64,000 nt of DNA, taken from the NCBI RefSeq assembly GCF_013004065.1, contig NZ_CP053084.1, positions 806,001 to 870,000 of the forward strand, given 5' to 3'. The position numbers and the translations under genes are program-made. Below, piece by piece: positions 18,787 to 28,214 of this stretch; the stretch's first letter is position 1; the number at the start of each line of letters is the position of its first letter. The DNA is from Limnobacter sp. SAORIC-580 (GTDB taxonomy: Bacteria; Pseudomonadota; Gammaproteobacteria; Burkholderiales; Burkholderiaceae_B). The notes beneath the pieces were generated by a model. The model was not told where the DNA came from and made no database searches. It saw only the letters and a list, made by a program, of their open reading frames with translations.

Positions 18787-18801
18787 GCAAGGGGTGTGCC
18801 A
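18787..18801 (-). promoter_or_regulatory. Sigma-54 (-24/-12) promoter of the dmpKLMNOPQB operon
   Basis: On the minus strand the sequence reads TGGCAC-N5-TTGC, an exact match to the -24/-12 consensus. It lies 37 nt upstream of the dmpK ATG, where the DmpR-driven Po promoter is expected. The A/T-rich stretch at about 18820-18850, between promoter and upstream sites, is a plausible bending (IHF) region, but I do not find a clean IHF match. Confidence 0.88.
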
Positions 18802-18871
18802 GGAGATCTAAGTGATTGAAATTATGCGTTTTTGAAAAAATAGAGGGGGAATTCTAAGAAATTTACGGGTA

Positions 18872-18907
18872 TTGAAAAGATCAATTGCTGCGGTGCAAGT
18901 TGATCAA
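18872..18907 (-). promoter_or_regulatory. Candidate DmpR upstream activating sites
   Basis: Two TTGATC-type elements lie about 105 and 130 nt upstream of the expected start. One is TTGATCAA at 18900-18907, followed on the minus strand by CTTG. The other reads CAATTGATC then TTTTCAA on the minus strand (18872-18886). Both resemble halves of the XylR/DmpR site TTGATCAATTGATCAA, and they are roughly two to three helical turns apart. Assignment is by pattern only. Confidence 0.6.
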
Positions 18908-18951
18908 ATGGTGAAGCGAGGGCAGCAGGGCCCTCTCTTACGCTTTATCCG

Positions 18952-19140
18952 TCAATGTTGCGGTAGGAGACGAGGAGCGGAAATACTCAATTGCTGCTGC
19001 TTTGAGCAGATACCTTGTGAATGAGATACCAATCGTTCACCTTCGTAGAACGCTGGCTTGATGGGCACGACGGTCTTGTTAAACGCGAAATCCTCGTCTT
19101 CATCGCCCGTATAGACATCGAATACTGATTCTTGTTTTGA
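18952..19140 (-). pseudogene. Decayed gene fragment, possibly STAS-like (DUF4325) protein
   Basis: In the 395-base stretch between dmpK and the manganese exporter gene, the minus strand carries a 62-codon open stretch with no start codon, directly behind a TGA. It encodes VFDVYTGDEDEDFAFNKTVV, then PIKPAFYEGERLVSHSQ. This looks like real protein and recalls the start of STAS-like DUF4325 domains, which contain a LVSRSQAKR-type motif. After SHSQ the similarity seems to shift frame to RYLLKAAAIEYF. No complete gene remains. Family assignment is from memory and weak; that it is a remnant is better supported. Confidence 0.4.
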
Positions 19141-19145
19141 TCAAT

Positions 19146-19727
19146 TCATAGCTTAAAATTTGATCCAATCCCCAACAACGTGGCTACACCAAGCGCCGCA
19201 AACATCGCTGCAGCAATTCGGTGCACCAGCTTCATCGGAATTTTTTCAGCCAGCTTGTCGCCAGCAAACACCGCAGGCACGTCGGCAATCAGCATGCCCA
19301 ATGTAGTACCCGCAACTACCATAAGCACATCGTTGTAGTGTGCTGACATGGCCACGGTGGCTATTTGGGTTTTGTCGCCCATTTCCGCTAAAAAGAAGGT
19401 GATGAAGGTGGCACCGAACACACCCAGCTTGGTAGCCAGCTGAGTTTCTTCATCTTCGATTTTGTCAGGAATGAGTGTCCACACTGCCATGGCGATGAAG
19501 GATGCGCCAAGCACCCAACGCAGAACGGATTGATCCACATTGGCGGTGATCCAGCTACCCACCACGCCAGCCAGGCCGTGATTGATCAGTGTGGCCAAGG
19601 TAATGCCAATGATGATGGGAATTGGTTTTTTGAAACGTGTGGCCAACAGAAATGCGAGTAACTGGGTTTTGTCGCCAATTTCAGCGAGTGCAATTACACC
19701 GGTGGATACGAGAAGTGCCGAAGACAT
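19146..19727 (-). CDS. GDT1/TMEM165 (UPF0016) family manganese exporter
   Basis: The 193-residue membrane protein has about six segments in two homologous halves. Each half carries the family motif E-x-G-D-K-T: LAEIGDKTQLLAF near the N-terminus and FLAEMGDKTQIATV in the middle. Members export Mn2+ (or exchange Ca2+/Mn2+ for H+). The start MSSALLVSTG at 19727 is chosen because the frame upstream runs into the riboswitch leader, and AGGA (19737-19740) lies at ribosome-site distance. The manganese riboswitch upstream independently supports Mn detoxification. It is not the unrelated MntP family. Confidence 0.9.
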   Translation of the reverse strand: MSSALLVSTGVIALAEIGDKTQLLAFLLATRFKKPIPIIIGITLATLINHGLAGVVGSWITANVDQSVLRWVLGASFIAMAVWTLIPDKIEDEETQLATKLGVFGATFITFFLAEMGDKTQIATVAMSAHYNDVLMVVAGTTLGMLIADVPAVFAGDKLAEKIPMKLVHRIAAAMFAALGVATLLGIGSNFKL

Positions 19728-19741
19728 GACATAAGTTCCTG

Positions 19742-19794
19742 GGCCTGGAAAAACCAAATGACCACGCAGCTTCTCCAGGCCGATCTGGAAGCTG
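19742..19794 (-). promoter_or_regulatory. Probable expression platform of the Mn riboswitch (two alternative hairpins)
   Basis: Downstream of the aptamer, two hairpins exclude each other. One pairs CAGCTT...CCAG (19767-19778) with CTGG..AAGCTG (19785-19794). The other pairs CCAGGCC (19775-19781) with GGCCTGG (19742-19748), and its base abuts the ribosome site. There is no T run, so control is probably at translation. This is inferred from pairing only. Confidence 0.5.
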
Positions 19795-19906
19795 AGTAGT
19801 CAAAGGTCTTGCCAAGTTCTAGAACCGCTTACGCCATAGCCTGTAAATGATGATAGGCCAAGTGTGTTGACGTAAGCCTTTCCTTGCGGAAAGAGGCTAC
19901 TCCCCA
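19794..19906 (-). ncRNA. yybP-ykoY manganese riboswitch aptamer
   Basis: On the minus strand the leader starts with GGGGAGTAGCC (19905-19895), continues through a GGCTTACGTCAACAC segment, and closes with CTTTGACTACTC (19805-19794), whose CTACTC pairs with GAGTAG of the 5-prime end. These are conserved elements of the yybP-ykoY class, which senses Mn2+ and commonly precedes UPF0016 genes. A hairpin (CTTTCCGCAAGGAAAG) lies inside. The gene it controls follows at 19727. Confidence 0.85.
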
Positions 19907-19918
19907 ATGAGTGTCGCA

Positions 19919-19947
19919 ATGATAGGACTTGGCATTTAAAAAATCAA
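19919..19947 (-). promoter_or_regulatory. Sigma-70-type promoter of the Mn exporter gene
   Basis: TTGATT and TATCAT are separated by 17 nt on the minus strand, ending about 13 nt before the aptamer start. The spacing and place fit a vegetative promoter for the riboswitch transcript. Confidence 0.55.
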
Positions 19948-19964
19948 GTCAATCGAGATTGGCC

Positions 19965-21086
19965 TCAAAGGGAAATCGACAAATCGTTCAAGGGGTGCAG
20001 CCCGAGAAATCTTGGTTTCAAGAGATCGTGAATAGTTGCTTCACTCACCTCACTTAACTTGCCTGGGTTCCATTTTGGCGATTTGTCTTTGTCCACCAGC
20101 AATGCCCGCACGCCCTCCGGAAAGTCTGGATGTACGCAGCAGCCCACGGAAGCCTGATACTCCAGCCGCAATACATCGGCCAGGTCTGCGCCTGCATGGC
20201 GCTTCATCAATTCAAATGAAAGCGCAGCCGAAGTGGGAGAGCCATGCGCATATGCTTGAGCAGCTTTGGCCAGCCAGGCCACCTCGTTCTGTTGCAGCGC
20301 GCGCAAGGACACGTCGATTTCAGCCAGTGTGTCATGGTTCATTACGGCATCAATTTCTTTGGCGTGTGTATGTAACAAAGGCGTGGGTGCCTTCACTTCA
20401 AACTGTTTCAGCAGGGCAGACAATTTTTCCTTGTCCGATTTCAGCTCACCCTGCCAGCTGGTGTTTTCAATGGCATGCAGTACATTTGAAAACTGCGCAT
20501 GTTCTAGCACTGCATCGGCCCAATCCCCCATCAATGCATCGCCCGCGTTGACGATTGCGCCGGTCAGGGCCAAAAACAAACCCGTGCGCGCGGGCATGCG
20601 ATGCAAGAACCAGGTGCCGGCCACATCCGGGTACAAACCAATGTGAATTTCCGGCATGGCAATGCGTGCATTGGGGCTGACTACGCGGTGGGAGGCACCC
20701 ACCATCAAACCCACGCCACCACCCATCACAATGCCGTGTGCCCAACACAAAATGGGTTTGGGGTAGGTGTGTATGCGGTAGTCCAGCCGGTATTCACATT
20801 CGAAAAATGCCTCGGCTTCAGGCGGTACTACGCCTGCCCCTACGCGCTTGCTGGCGTGGTGCAAACTTACCACGTCTCCGCCCGCACAAAAGGCTTTGTC
20901 GCCTGCTGCACTCAGCACCACGCCAGCGATTGAATCGTCTTCCGCCCAGCTTTTTAATTGGGGGTCGAGCAGGTCGATCATGGGCAATGTGAGCGCATTC
21001 AAGGCTGCGGGGTTATTAAGCACGGCGTGGCCAAAACTGTGGCCGCTTGCGGTTGGGAAAGTGCCGAATGTGACAGGTGCTGACAT
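19965..21086 (-). CDS. 3-hydroxyisobutyryl-CoA hydrolase, enoyl-CoA hydratase/isomerase fold
   Basis: The protein has 373 residues, longer than a plain enoyl-CoA hydratase and typical of HIBCH. The oxyanion-hole segments are AFCAGGDVVSLH and CWAHGIVMGGGVGLM; the catalytic MPEIHIGLYPDVAGTWFL region has the Glu and Asp seen in this hydrolase subgroup. The family's main role is hydrolysis of 3-hydroxyisobutyryl-CoA in valine breakdown. The start at 21086 (MSAPVT) is used because the frame further upstream crosses the katG terminator. No other valine genes are nearby, so the pathway role is inferred from the family. Confidence 0.82.
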   Translation of the reverse strand: MSAPVTFGTFPTASGHSFGHAVLNNPAALNALTLPMIDLLDPQLKSWAEDDSIAGVVLSAAGDKAFCAGGDVVSLHHASKRVGAGVVPPEAEAFFECEYRLDYRIHTYPKPILCWAHGIVMGGGVGLMVGASHRVVSPNARIAMPEIHIGLYPDVAGTWFLHRMPARTGLFLALTGAIVNAGDALMGDWADAVLEHAQFSNVLHAIENTSWQGELKSDKEKLSALLKQFEVKAPTPLLHTHAKEIDAVMNHDTLAEIDVSLRALQQNEVAWLAKAAQAYAHGSPTSAALSFELMKRHAGADLADVLRLEYQASVGCCVHPDFPEGVRALLVDKDKSPKWNPGKLSEVSEATIHDLLKPRFLGLHPLNDLSISL

Positions 21087-21148
21087 AATGTGATTGGAAT
21101 GTAAGGTGTAAACCGACTGCAAACAATACACCGATTCCAGGGACAAAT

Positions 21149-21184
21149 AAAAAAAGCCCGGTGCTTTCACACCGGGCTTTTTCA
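21149..21184 (-). terminator. Rho-independent terminator after katG
   Basis: A perfect 10-bp stem (AAGCCCGGTG with CACCGGGCTT) with a six-base loop is followed on the minus strand by a T run. It lies 15 nt past the katG stop. Confidence 0.9.
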
Positions 21185-21198
21185 GCTACCAAGTCAAA

Positions 21199-23430
<2,232 letters not shown>

Positions 23431-23448
23431 TTATTAACTGCTGAATTC

Positions 23449-23477
23449 AGTGTAGGGTGCTAAATCCTATCAATCAA
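23449..23477 (-). promoter_or_regulatory. Probable katG promoter
   Basis: TTGATT-N17-TACACT on the minus strand, 43 nt upstream of the katG ATG. Upstream A/T-rich sequence with a CTATAGGGTAAATTTAT stretch (around 23490-23505) could hold an OxyR site, but it does not match the four-part consensus well. Confidence 0.5.
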
Positions 23478-23568
23478 GTTGTTTTTATAAATTTACCCTA
23501 TAGGCAGGGGCAATTGATATTTTTGACCTTCAGCATGTCTTTCATATTAATACCGGAAAAAAAGTTGG

Positions 23569-24483
23569 TCACTCCTCGTCGAAAGAGTCGTACTTCTCGC
23601 AAAGAAAGTCGATCAACGCACGCACCGCAGGCAGCATGCCCCGCCTGGAGGGGAATACCACATGAATGATTTCACGACGGGGCGACCAGTCGGGCAATAA
23701 CTTCACCAGCTCGCCGCTGGCAACTTGCTTGGGCACCATGAGGTTAGGCAACTGAACCACGCCCACACCCGCCATGGCGCTGGCCCGCAAGGCCACCATG
23801 TCGGTGGTCACCAGCCGTGGTGAATGGGGTATCACGATTCGCTCACCACTGGCGTGGGTCAGGCACCATTCAAAACTGGTTTGTACCTGACCTTGGGTTT
23901 GCCCCAAACCCAGGCTTGGCCAGTCAATCAAATCGTTGGGGTTTGTGGGCAAGCCCTTTTTGTTGATCAAGCAGGGCGATGCCACCAAACACAGGCCACG
24001 GTCTGAGAGTACCTTGAGCACCAAGTCACTGCTGTCCAAAGGCAATGGGCGAACCCGTATGGCCAGGTCAACACCCTCGGCCACCACATCCACCCGCCTA
24101 TTGCTGGCTTCCATGTGCACTGTGACTTGCGGATGTTTCACCAGAAATTCCGCCAGCATGTCGCCAATGTGTGCATGCAGCAATGCGATGGGACAAGTCA
24201 TGCGGATCAGGCCACGTGGCTCGGAATGATTTTGTTCAATCAATTCCTGCGCACTTTCTGCCTCAATCAACATGGCCTTGCAGTGCTGGTAGTAAGTTTT
24301 TCCGATTTCTGTGATGTGCAGCTTGCGGGTGGAGCGATACAGCAGTTGCGTGTTTAGGCGCTTTTCAAGCTCGGCAATTCGGCGGCTAATTTTCGATTTC
24401 GGAACACCCAGTGCGCGTGCCGCAGCAGAGAAACCCTGGTGTTCAACCACTTTGGCAAAGTAGTACAGGTCGTTGAGATCCAT
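23569..24483 (-). CDS. LysR family transcriptional regulator
   Basis: The 304-residue protein has an N-terminal winged helix-turn-helix (MDLNDLYYFAKVVEHQGFSAAARALGVPKSKISRRI pattern, residues 1-60) and a C-terminal periplasmic-binding-like effector domain. The start at 24483 gives the standard LysR N-terminus; upstream codons are open but lack a good ribosome site. It is divergent from the isochorismatase-pirin pair, so it likely regulates them; a similar LysR-pirin-isochorismatase arrangement is common in proteobacteria. The effector is unknown. Confidence 0.88.
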   Translation of the reverse strand: MDLNDLYYFAKVVEHQGFSAAARALGVPKSKISRRIAELEKRLNTQLLYRSTRKLHITEIGKTYYQHCKAMLIEAESAQELIEQNHSEPRGLIRMTCPIALLHAHIGDMLAEFLVKHPQVTVHMEASNRRVDVVAEGVDLAIRVRPLPLDSSDLVLKVLSDRGLCLVASPCLINKKGLPTNPNDLIDWPSLGLGQTQGQVQTSFEWCLTHASGERIVIPHSPRLVTTDMVALRASAMAGVGVVQLPNLMVPKQVASGELVKLLPDWSPRREIIHVVFPSRRGMLPAVRALIDFLCEKYDSFDEE

Positions 24484-24548
24484 GTGTATTTGCCCCTTAT
24501 TGTTCCTCATGCAGAACGATCTGTTGAGTTTTTGCGTGCTTATCAATG

Positions 24549-24563
24549 ATTGTTTGTTTCAAT
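24549..24563. promoter_or_regulatory. Candidate LysR operator in the divergent promoter region
   Basis: ATTG-N7-CAAT is a short dyad with the T-N11-A shape favoured by LysR regulators. It lies midway between the divergent starts at 24483 and 24606. Pattern only. Confidence 0.35.
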
Positions 24564-24605
24564 AGCATATTGCCATTATTAACTGTCAATGAGAAGGAAG
24601 ACACC

Positions 24606-25226
24606 ATGAGCAAGCCCTATGTTCGTCTTGATAAAAACGATGCTGCTGTGCTGTTGGTTGATCACCAGGCCGGTTTGCTGTCGCTGGTGCGGGATATCGA
24701 TCCCGATCGTTTCAAAAACAATGTGTTGGCCTTGGCCGATTTGGCGAAATATTTCAACTTGCCCACCATTTTGACGACCAGTTTTGAGACTGGCCCAAAC
24801 GGCCCTTTGGTGCCTGAGCTAAAAGAGATTTTTCCGGATGCGCCTTACATTGCACGCCCCGGACAGATCAATGCTTGGGACAACGAAGAATTCCTGGCTG
24901 CCGTGAAAGCAACCGGCAAAAAGCAACTGATTATTGCGGGTGTCGTGACCGAGGTGTGTGTTGCATTTCCAGCCTTGTCGGCCCTTGAAGAAGGTTATGA
25001 GGTGTTTGTGGTGACCGATGCATCGGGCACCTTCAATGAACTGACGCGCCATTCTGCCTGGGAAAGAATGAGCAATGCAGGCGCCCAGTTGATGACCTGG
25101 TTTGGCGTGGCCTGTGAATTGCACCGCGACTGGCGCAATGACATTGAAGGTTTGGGTGCCTTGTTCTCGAATCACATTCCCGATTATCGCAACCTGATTA
25201 CCAGCTACACCGCGCTGACGAAATAA
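24606..25226 (+). CDS. Isochorismatase-like cysteine hydrolase, YcaC family
   Basis: The product has 206 residues, the size of YcaC-type hydrolases. The expected catalytic residues are visible: Asp19 (LLVDHQAGLL) and Cys118 (GVVTEVCVAFPAL), with the family cis-peptide VVTE just before the cysteine. The true substrate of YcaC proteins is not settled; amide or carbamate hydrolysis is expected. The start at 24606 follows AGAAGGAAG. It precedes a pirin gene by 23 nt and is divergent from a LysR gene. Confidence 0.85.
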   Translation: MSKPYVRLDKNDAAVLLVDHQAGLLSLVRDIDPDRFKNNVLALADLAKYFNLPTILTTSFETGPNGPLVPELKEIFPDAPYIARPGQINAWDNEEFLAAVKATGKKQLIIAGVVTEVCVAFPALSALEEGYEVFVVTDASGTFNELTRHSAWERMSNAGAQLMTWFGVACELHRDWRNDIEGLGALFSNHIPDYRNLITSYTALTK

Positions 25227-25249
25227 GTGCAAGGCGTTATGATTTTGAC

Positions 25250-26140
25250 ATGAACAAAATCAGACGAATTGAACTTCGAAGCGCCGATTTGGGCGAAGGC
25301 ATGTTGGTGAAACGTGCCTTGCCCAGTCGCCACCAGCGCATGGTGGGGGCATGGTGTTTTCTAGACCATGCTGGGCCTGTTAATTTTGCACCCGGCAAAG
25401 GCATGCATGTGGGTGCACACCCGCACACGGCCTTGCAAACCTTCACCTGGCTGATCGACGGCGAAGTGCTTCACAAAGACAGCTTGGGCAATGAACTGAT
25501 TATTCGCCCAGGGCAGGTGAACCTGATGACCGCGGGGCGTGGCATTGTACACACCGAAGATTCGGTGGTGAATGGTGGCCGCCTGCATGCAGCACAGTTG
25601 TGGATCGCCTTGCCGCCAGAACTTGCAGATTGCGAACCCGATTTTGCCCATTATCCGGAACTGCCAATTTGGCATGTTGAGGATGTTCAATGCACCTTGC
25701 TGGCGGGCACCTTCAATGCATTCACTGCGCCCACGGCAGTGCGTTCGCCCATGTTGGGCATGGATTTGTTCAGTAAGCAGGGTGGCACAGTGAATCTGAG
25801 TTTGAACCGGGATTTTGAGTACGGATTTCTGACTTTGACAGGGCAGGTGAACGTGCAGGGCGAGACTTACACACCCGATGAGTTCGCCTATCTGGAACCT
25901 GGTTCAGAGAACCTTGAGATGACCCTGAGCACCGATGCGCGTGTCTTGTTGCTGGGCGGTGTGCCGTTTGAAACACCCGTGCAAATGTGGTGGAATTTTG
26001 TTGGCCACAGCAAGGAAGCCATTGCACAAGCTCAAAAAGATTGGGAGCAGGGCGATCCGCGTTTTGGCGACGTACTCGACGAATCAGCAAACACCGGTGT
26101 TGCTGCTCGACTGGCTGCACCAGCACTGCCCTGGAAATAG
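25250..26140 (+). CDS. Pirin family bicupin protein
   Basis: The product has 296 residues in two cupin domains. The N-terminal metal site is visible as HVGAHPHTALQTFTW and GRGIVHTED, with the three His and one Glu expected in pirins. Bacterial pirins include quercetinase-like dioxygenases and redox or stress-response proteins, so exact function is open. It is co-directional with and close to the isochorismatase-like gene and probably shares its LysR control. Confidence 0.87.
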   Translation: MNKIRRIELRSADLGEGMLVKRALPSRHQRMVGAWCFLDHAGPVNFAPGKGMHVGAHPHTALQTFTWLIDGEVLHKDSLGNELIIRPGQVNLMTAGRGIVHTEDSVVNGGRLHAAQLWIALPPELADCEPDFAHYPELPIWHVEDVQCTLLAGTFNAFTAPTAVRSPMLGMDLFSKQGGTVNLSLNRDFEYGFLTLTGQVNVQGETYTPDEFAYLEPGSENLEMTLSTDARVLLLGGVPFETPVQMWWNFVGHSKEAIAQAQKDWEQGDPRFGDVLDESANTGVAARLAAPALPWK

Positions 26141-26209
26141 GGTTTTTAAAGCCATTTCAGGGTTATCCATAGGCCACGCTGACAGCTTGCATTTGGGCAG
26201 CCGTGTTGA

Positions 26210-26235
26210 AGTCGATTACAGTAGATGTATCGACT
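26210..26235. promoter_or_regulatory. Inverted repeat before the acyl-CoA dehydrogenase operon (candidate operator)
   Basis: AGTCGAT-N12-ATCGACT, a perfect 7-bp dyad, lies 15-40 nt upstream of the ATG. It overlaps a possible -10 (TACAGT) whose -35 would be TTGGGC, 18 nt upstream. It could be the site of a repressor not encoded in the window. Confidence 0.4.
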
Positions 26236-26250
26236 GACACGGAGTGCCCC

Positions 26251-27420
26251 ATGGATTTTTCCCTGACCCCTGCATTGAAATCGCTTCAAGATGAGGTGAG
26301 AACTTTCATTGCCGAACAGATCATTCCTCTGGAGAAAGACCCACGTCAAACCGCGCACGGACCTTCTGAGGGACTGCGCGAGGAATTGGTGAGTTTGGCC
26401 CGCAAGGCAGGTTTGTTGACTCCGCATGCGTCCAAAGAACTGGGTGGGCGCGGCTGGAGCCACATTGAAAAAGCAATTGCATTTGAAGAGGCTGGTTACT
26501 CCACCTTGGGGCCCACGGCCATGAATATTCATGCGCCCGATGAAGGCAATATTCACTTGCTGGAAGTGGTGGCTACACCTGAACAAAAAGAACGCTGGCT
26601 CAAACCCATGGTGCAGGGAAAAATTCGTTCGTGTTTCGCCATGACTGAGCCCGCGCCCGGCGCTGGTGCTGACCCTTCGATGATGCAAACCACCGCAGTG
26701 AAAGATGGCGACCACTATGTGATCAACGGTGACAAGTGGTTTATTACCGGCGCGGAAGGGGCAAGCTTTGCCATCATCATGGCGAAGATGGAAGACGGCA
26801 CAGCCACCATGTTTTTAAGTGACATGAATGCCCCCGGGATTGAGTATGTGCGCACCATGGATGCAATGGACGCCTGTTTTACCGGTGGGCATGGCGTGTT
26901 GAAGTTCAACAATTTGCGTGTGCATGAAAGCAGTGTATTGGGTGAAATTGGCAAGGGGTTTCGATATGCGCAAGTGCGCCTTGCACCGGCCCGTTTAACC
27001 CATTGCATGCGCTGGCTGGGCCAGGCACGTCGCACACACGACATTGCATTGAACTACGCCCGCAAACGGCAGGCCTTTGGTGTGCAGTTGGGTGCGCATG
27101 AAGGCGTCAGTTTTATGTTGGCTGACAATGAAATGGATTTGCATACGGCGCGTTTGCACATTTGGCACACCGCCTGGATGCTGGACCAAGGCGAGCGATG
27201 TAATTTTGAATCGAGCCGTGCGAAGGTGGTGTGTTCAGAAGCCGAGTGGCGGGTCGTGGATCGCAGCGTGCAAATTCTGGGTGGGCAGGGCGTCACAGGT
27301 GAAACCATCGTAAGCCGCATTTTTACCGACATGCGCGCATTTCGAATTTACGATGGCCCCAGTGAAGTGCACCGCTTCAGCATGGGTAAAAAACTGATTG
27401 CAGGCCTGGACAAAAAATAA
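26251..27420 (+). CDS. Acyl-CoA dehydrogenase family protein (LvaC-like)
   Basis: The 389-residue flavoprotein has the usual N-terminal helical, middle beta (CFAMTEPAPGAGADPSMMQT) and C-terminal helical domains, with RIYDGPSEVHRFSMGKKLI near the end. In the P. putida levulinate pathway, the neighbour-defined homologue LvaC acts on 4-phosphoacyl-CoA, removing phosphate to give the enoyl-CoA rather than performing a net oxidation. SDR, APH-kinase and DUF6285 genes follow, the same set as lvaABCD. The start MDFSLTP follows GGAG. A conventional acyl-CoA dehydrogenase remains the alternative. Confidence 0.85.
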   Translation: MDFSLTPALKSLQDEVRTFIAEQIIPLEKDPRQTAHGPSEGLREELVSLARKAGLLTPHASKELGGRGWSHIEKAIAFEEAGYSTLGPTAMNIHAPDEGNIHLLEVVATPEQKERWLKPMVQGKIRSCFAMTEPAPGAGADPSMMQTTAVKDGDHYVINGDKWFITGAEGASFAIIMAKMEDGTATMFLSDMNAPGIEYVRTMDAMDACFTGGHGVLKFNNLRVHESSVLGEIGKGFRYAQVRLAPARLTHCMRWLGQARRTHDIALNYARKRQAFGVQLGAHEGVSFMLADNEMDLHTARLHIWHTAWMLDQGERCNFESSRAKVVCSEAEWRVVDRSVQILGGQGVTGETIVSRIFTDMRAFRIYDGPSEVHRFSMGKKLIAGLDKK

Positions 27421-27429
27421 GGAAAAACC

Positions 27430-28203
27430 ATGAGCAACAATGATCTGTTTTCCATGCAAGGCAAATTGGTGCTGGTGACTGGTGCTTCGAGTGGCTTGGG
27501 AAAACACTTTGCACAGGTGCTTGCCGGTGCAGGGGCAACCGTGTTGTTGAGTGCGCGCAACGTTGAAAAACTGCAGCAAGTGTTGGATCAAATTCAGGCA
27601 GCCGGTGGCAAAGCGTATGCGGTGGCCATGGATGTCAGCAAATCGTCTTCAGTGAACACAGCCATGGCGAATATTGCTCAACAACATGGTGTGCCCGATG
27701 TGTTGATCAACAATGCCGGCCAGTCGATTGCCAAACCCATGTTGGAGCAAACCGAAGACGATTGGGACCAAATACTGGATACAAACCTGAAAGGTTGCTG
27801 GCTGGTGGGCACTGAATTTGCGCGCGCCTTGGCTGCTGCGGGTAAACCGGGGGCGATTGTGAACATTGCATCCATTTTGGGTGAGCGCGTGGGCGGTGCG
27901 GTGGGGCCGTATGCCATTTCAAAGGCCGGGTTGGTGCAGGCCACCAAGGCGATGGCGCTGGAACTGGCCCGTTACCATATTCGCGTAAACGCCATTTTGC
28001 CTGGCTATGTGGCCACAGAGATGAATAGCGAGTTTCTGGCCAGCGAACTGGGCGACAAATTGCGCAAACGAATTCCGACACGGCAGTTTTGTGAGCTCAG
28101 CGATTTGACTGGGCCGCTATTGCTGCTGGCCTCGAATGCAGGGGCGGGGATGACTGGCGCTTGCGTTGCAGTGGACCGCGGGCATTTGGTCAGCGCTTTG
28201 TAG
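27430..28203 (+). CDS. Short-chain dehydrogenase/reductase (LvaD-like)
   Basis: The product has 257 residues with the Rossmann motif TGASSGLGKHF and the catalytic Ser...Tyr-x3-Lys (NIASILGE and GPYAISKAG). It is a classical NAD(P)-dependent SDR. By analogy with LvaD, it could reduce a 4-oxoacyl-CoA to the 4-hydroxyacyl-CoA that the downstream kinase then phosphorylates (inference from context). It lies 9 nt after the dehydrogenase gene and 11 nt before the kinase. Confidence 0.88.
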   Translation: MSNNDLFSMQGKLVLVTGASSGLGKHFAQVLAGAGATVLLSARNVEKLQQVLDQIQAAGGKAYAVAMDVSKSSSVNTAMANIAQQHGVPDVLINNAGQSIAKPMLEQTEDDWDQILDTNLKGCWLVGTEFARALAAAGKPGAIVNIASILGERVGGAVGPYAISKAGLVQATKAMALELARYHIRVNAILPGYVATEMNSEFLASELGDKLRKRIPTRQFCELSDLTGPLLLLASNAGAGMTGACVAVDRGHLVSAL

Positions 28204-28214
28204 GGCGCCATGCA

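Noticed and set aside
19728..19757. N-terminal extension of the Mn exporter
   Set aside because: The extra codons lie in the riboswitch expression platform and precede the best ribosome site.
21087..21170. N-terminal extension of the hydroxyisobutyryl-CoA hydrolase
   Set aside because: The extended frame would begin within the katG terminator stem; the conserved part begins after MSAPVT.
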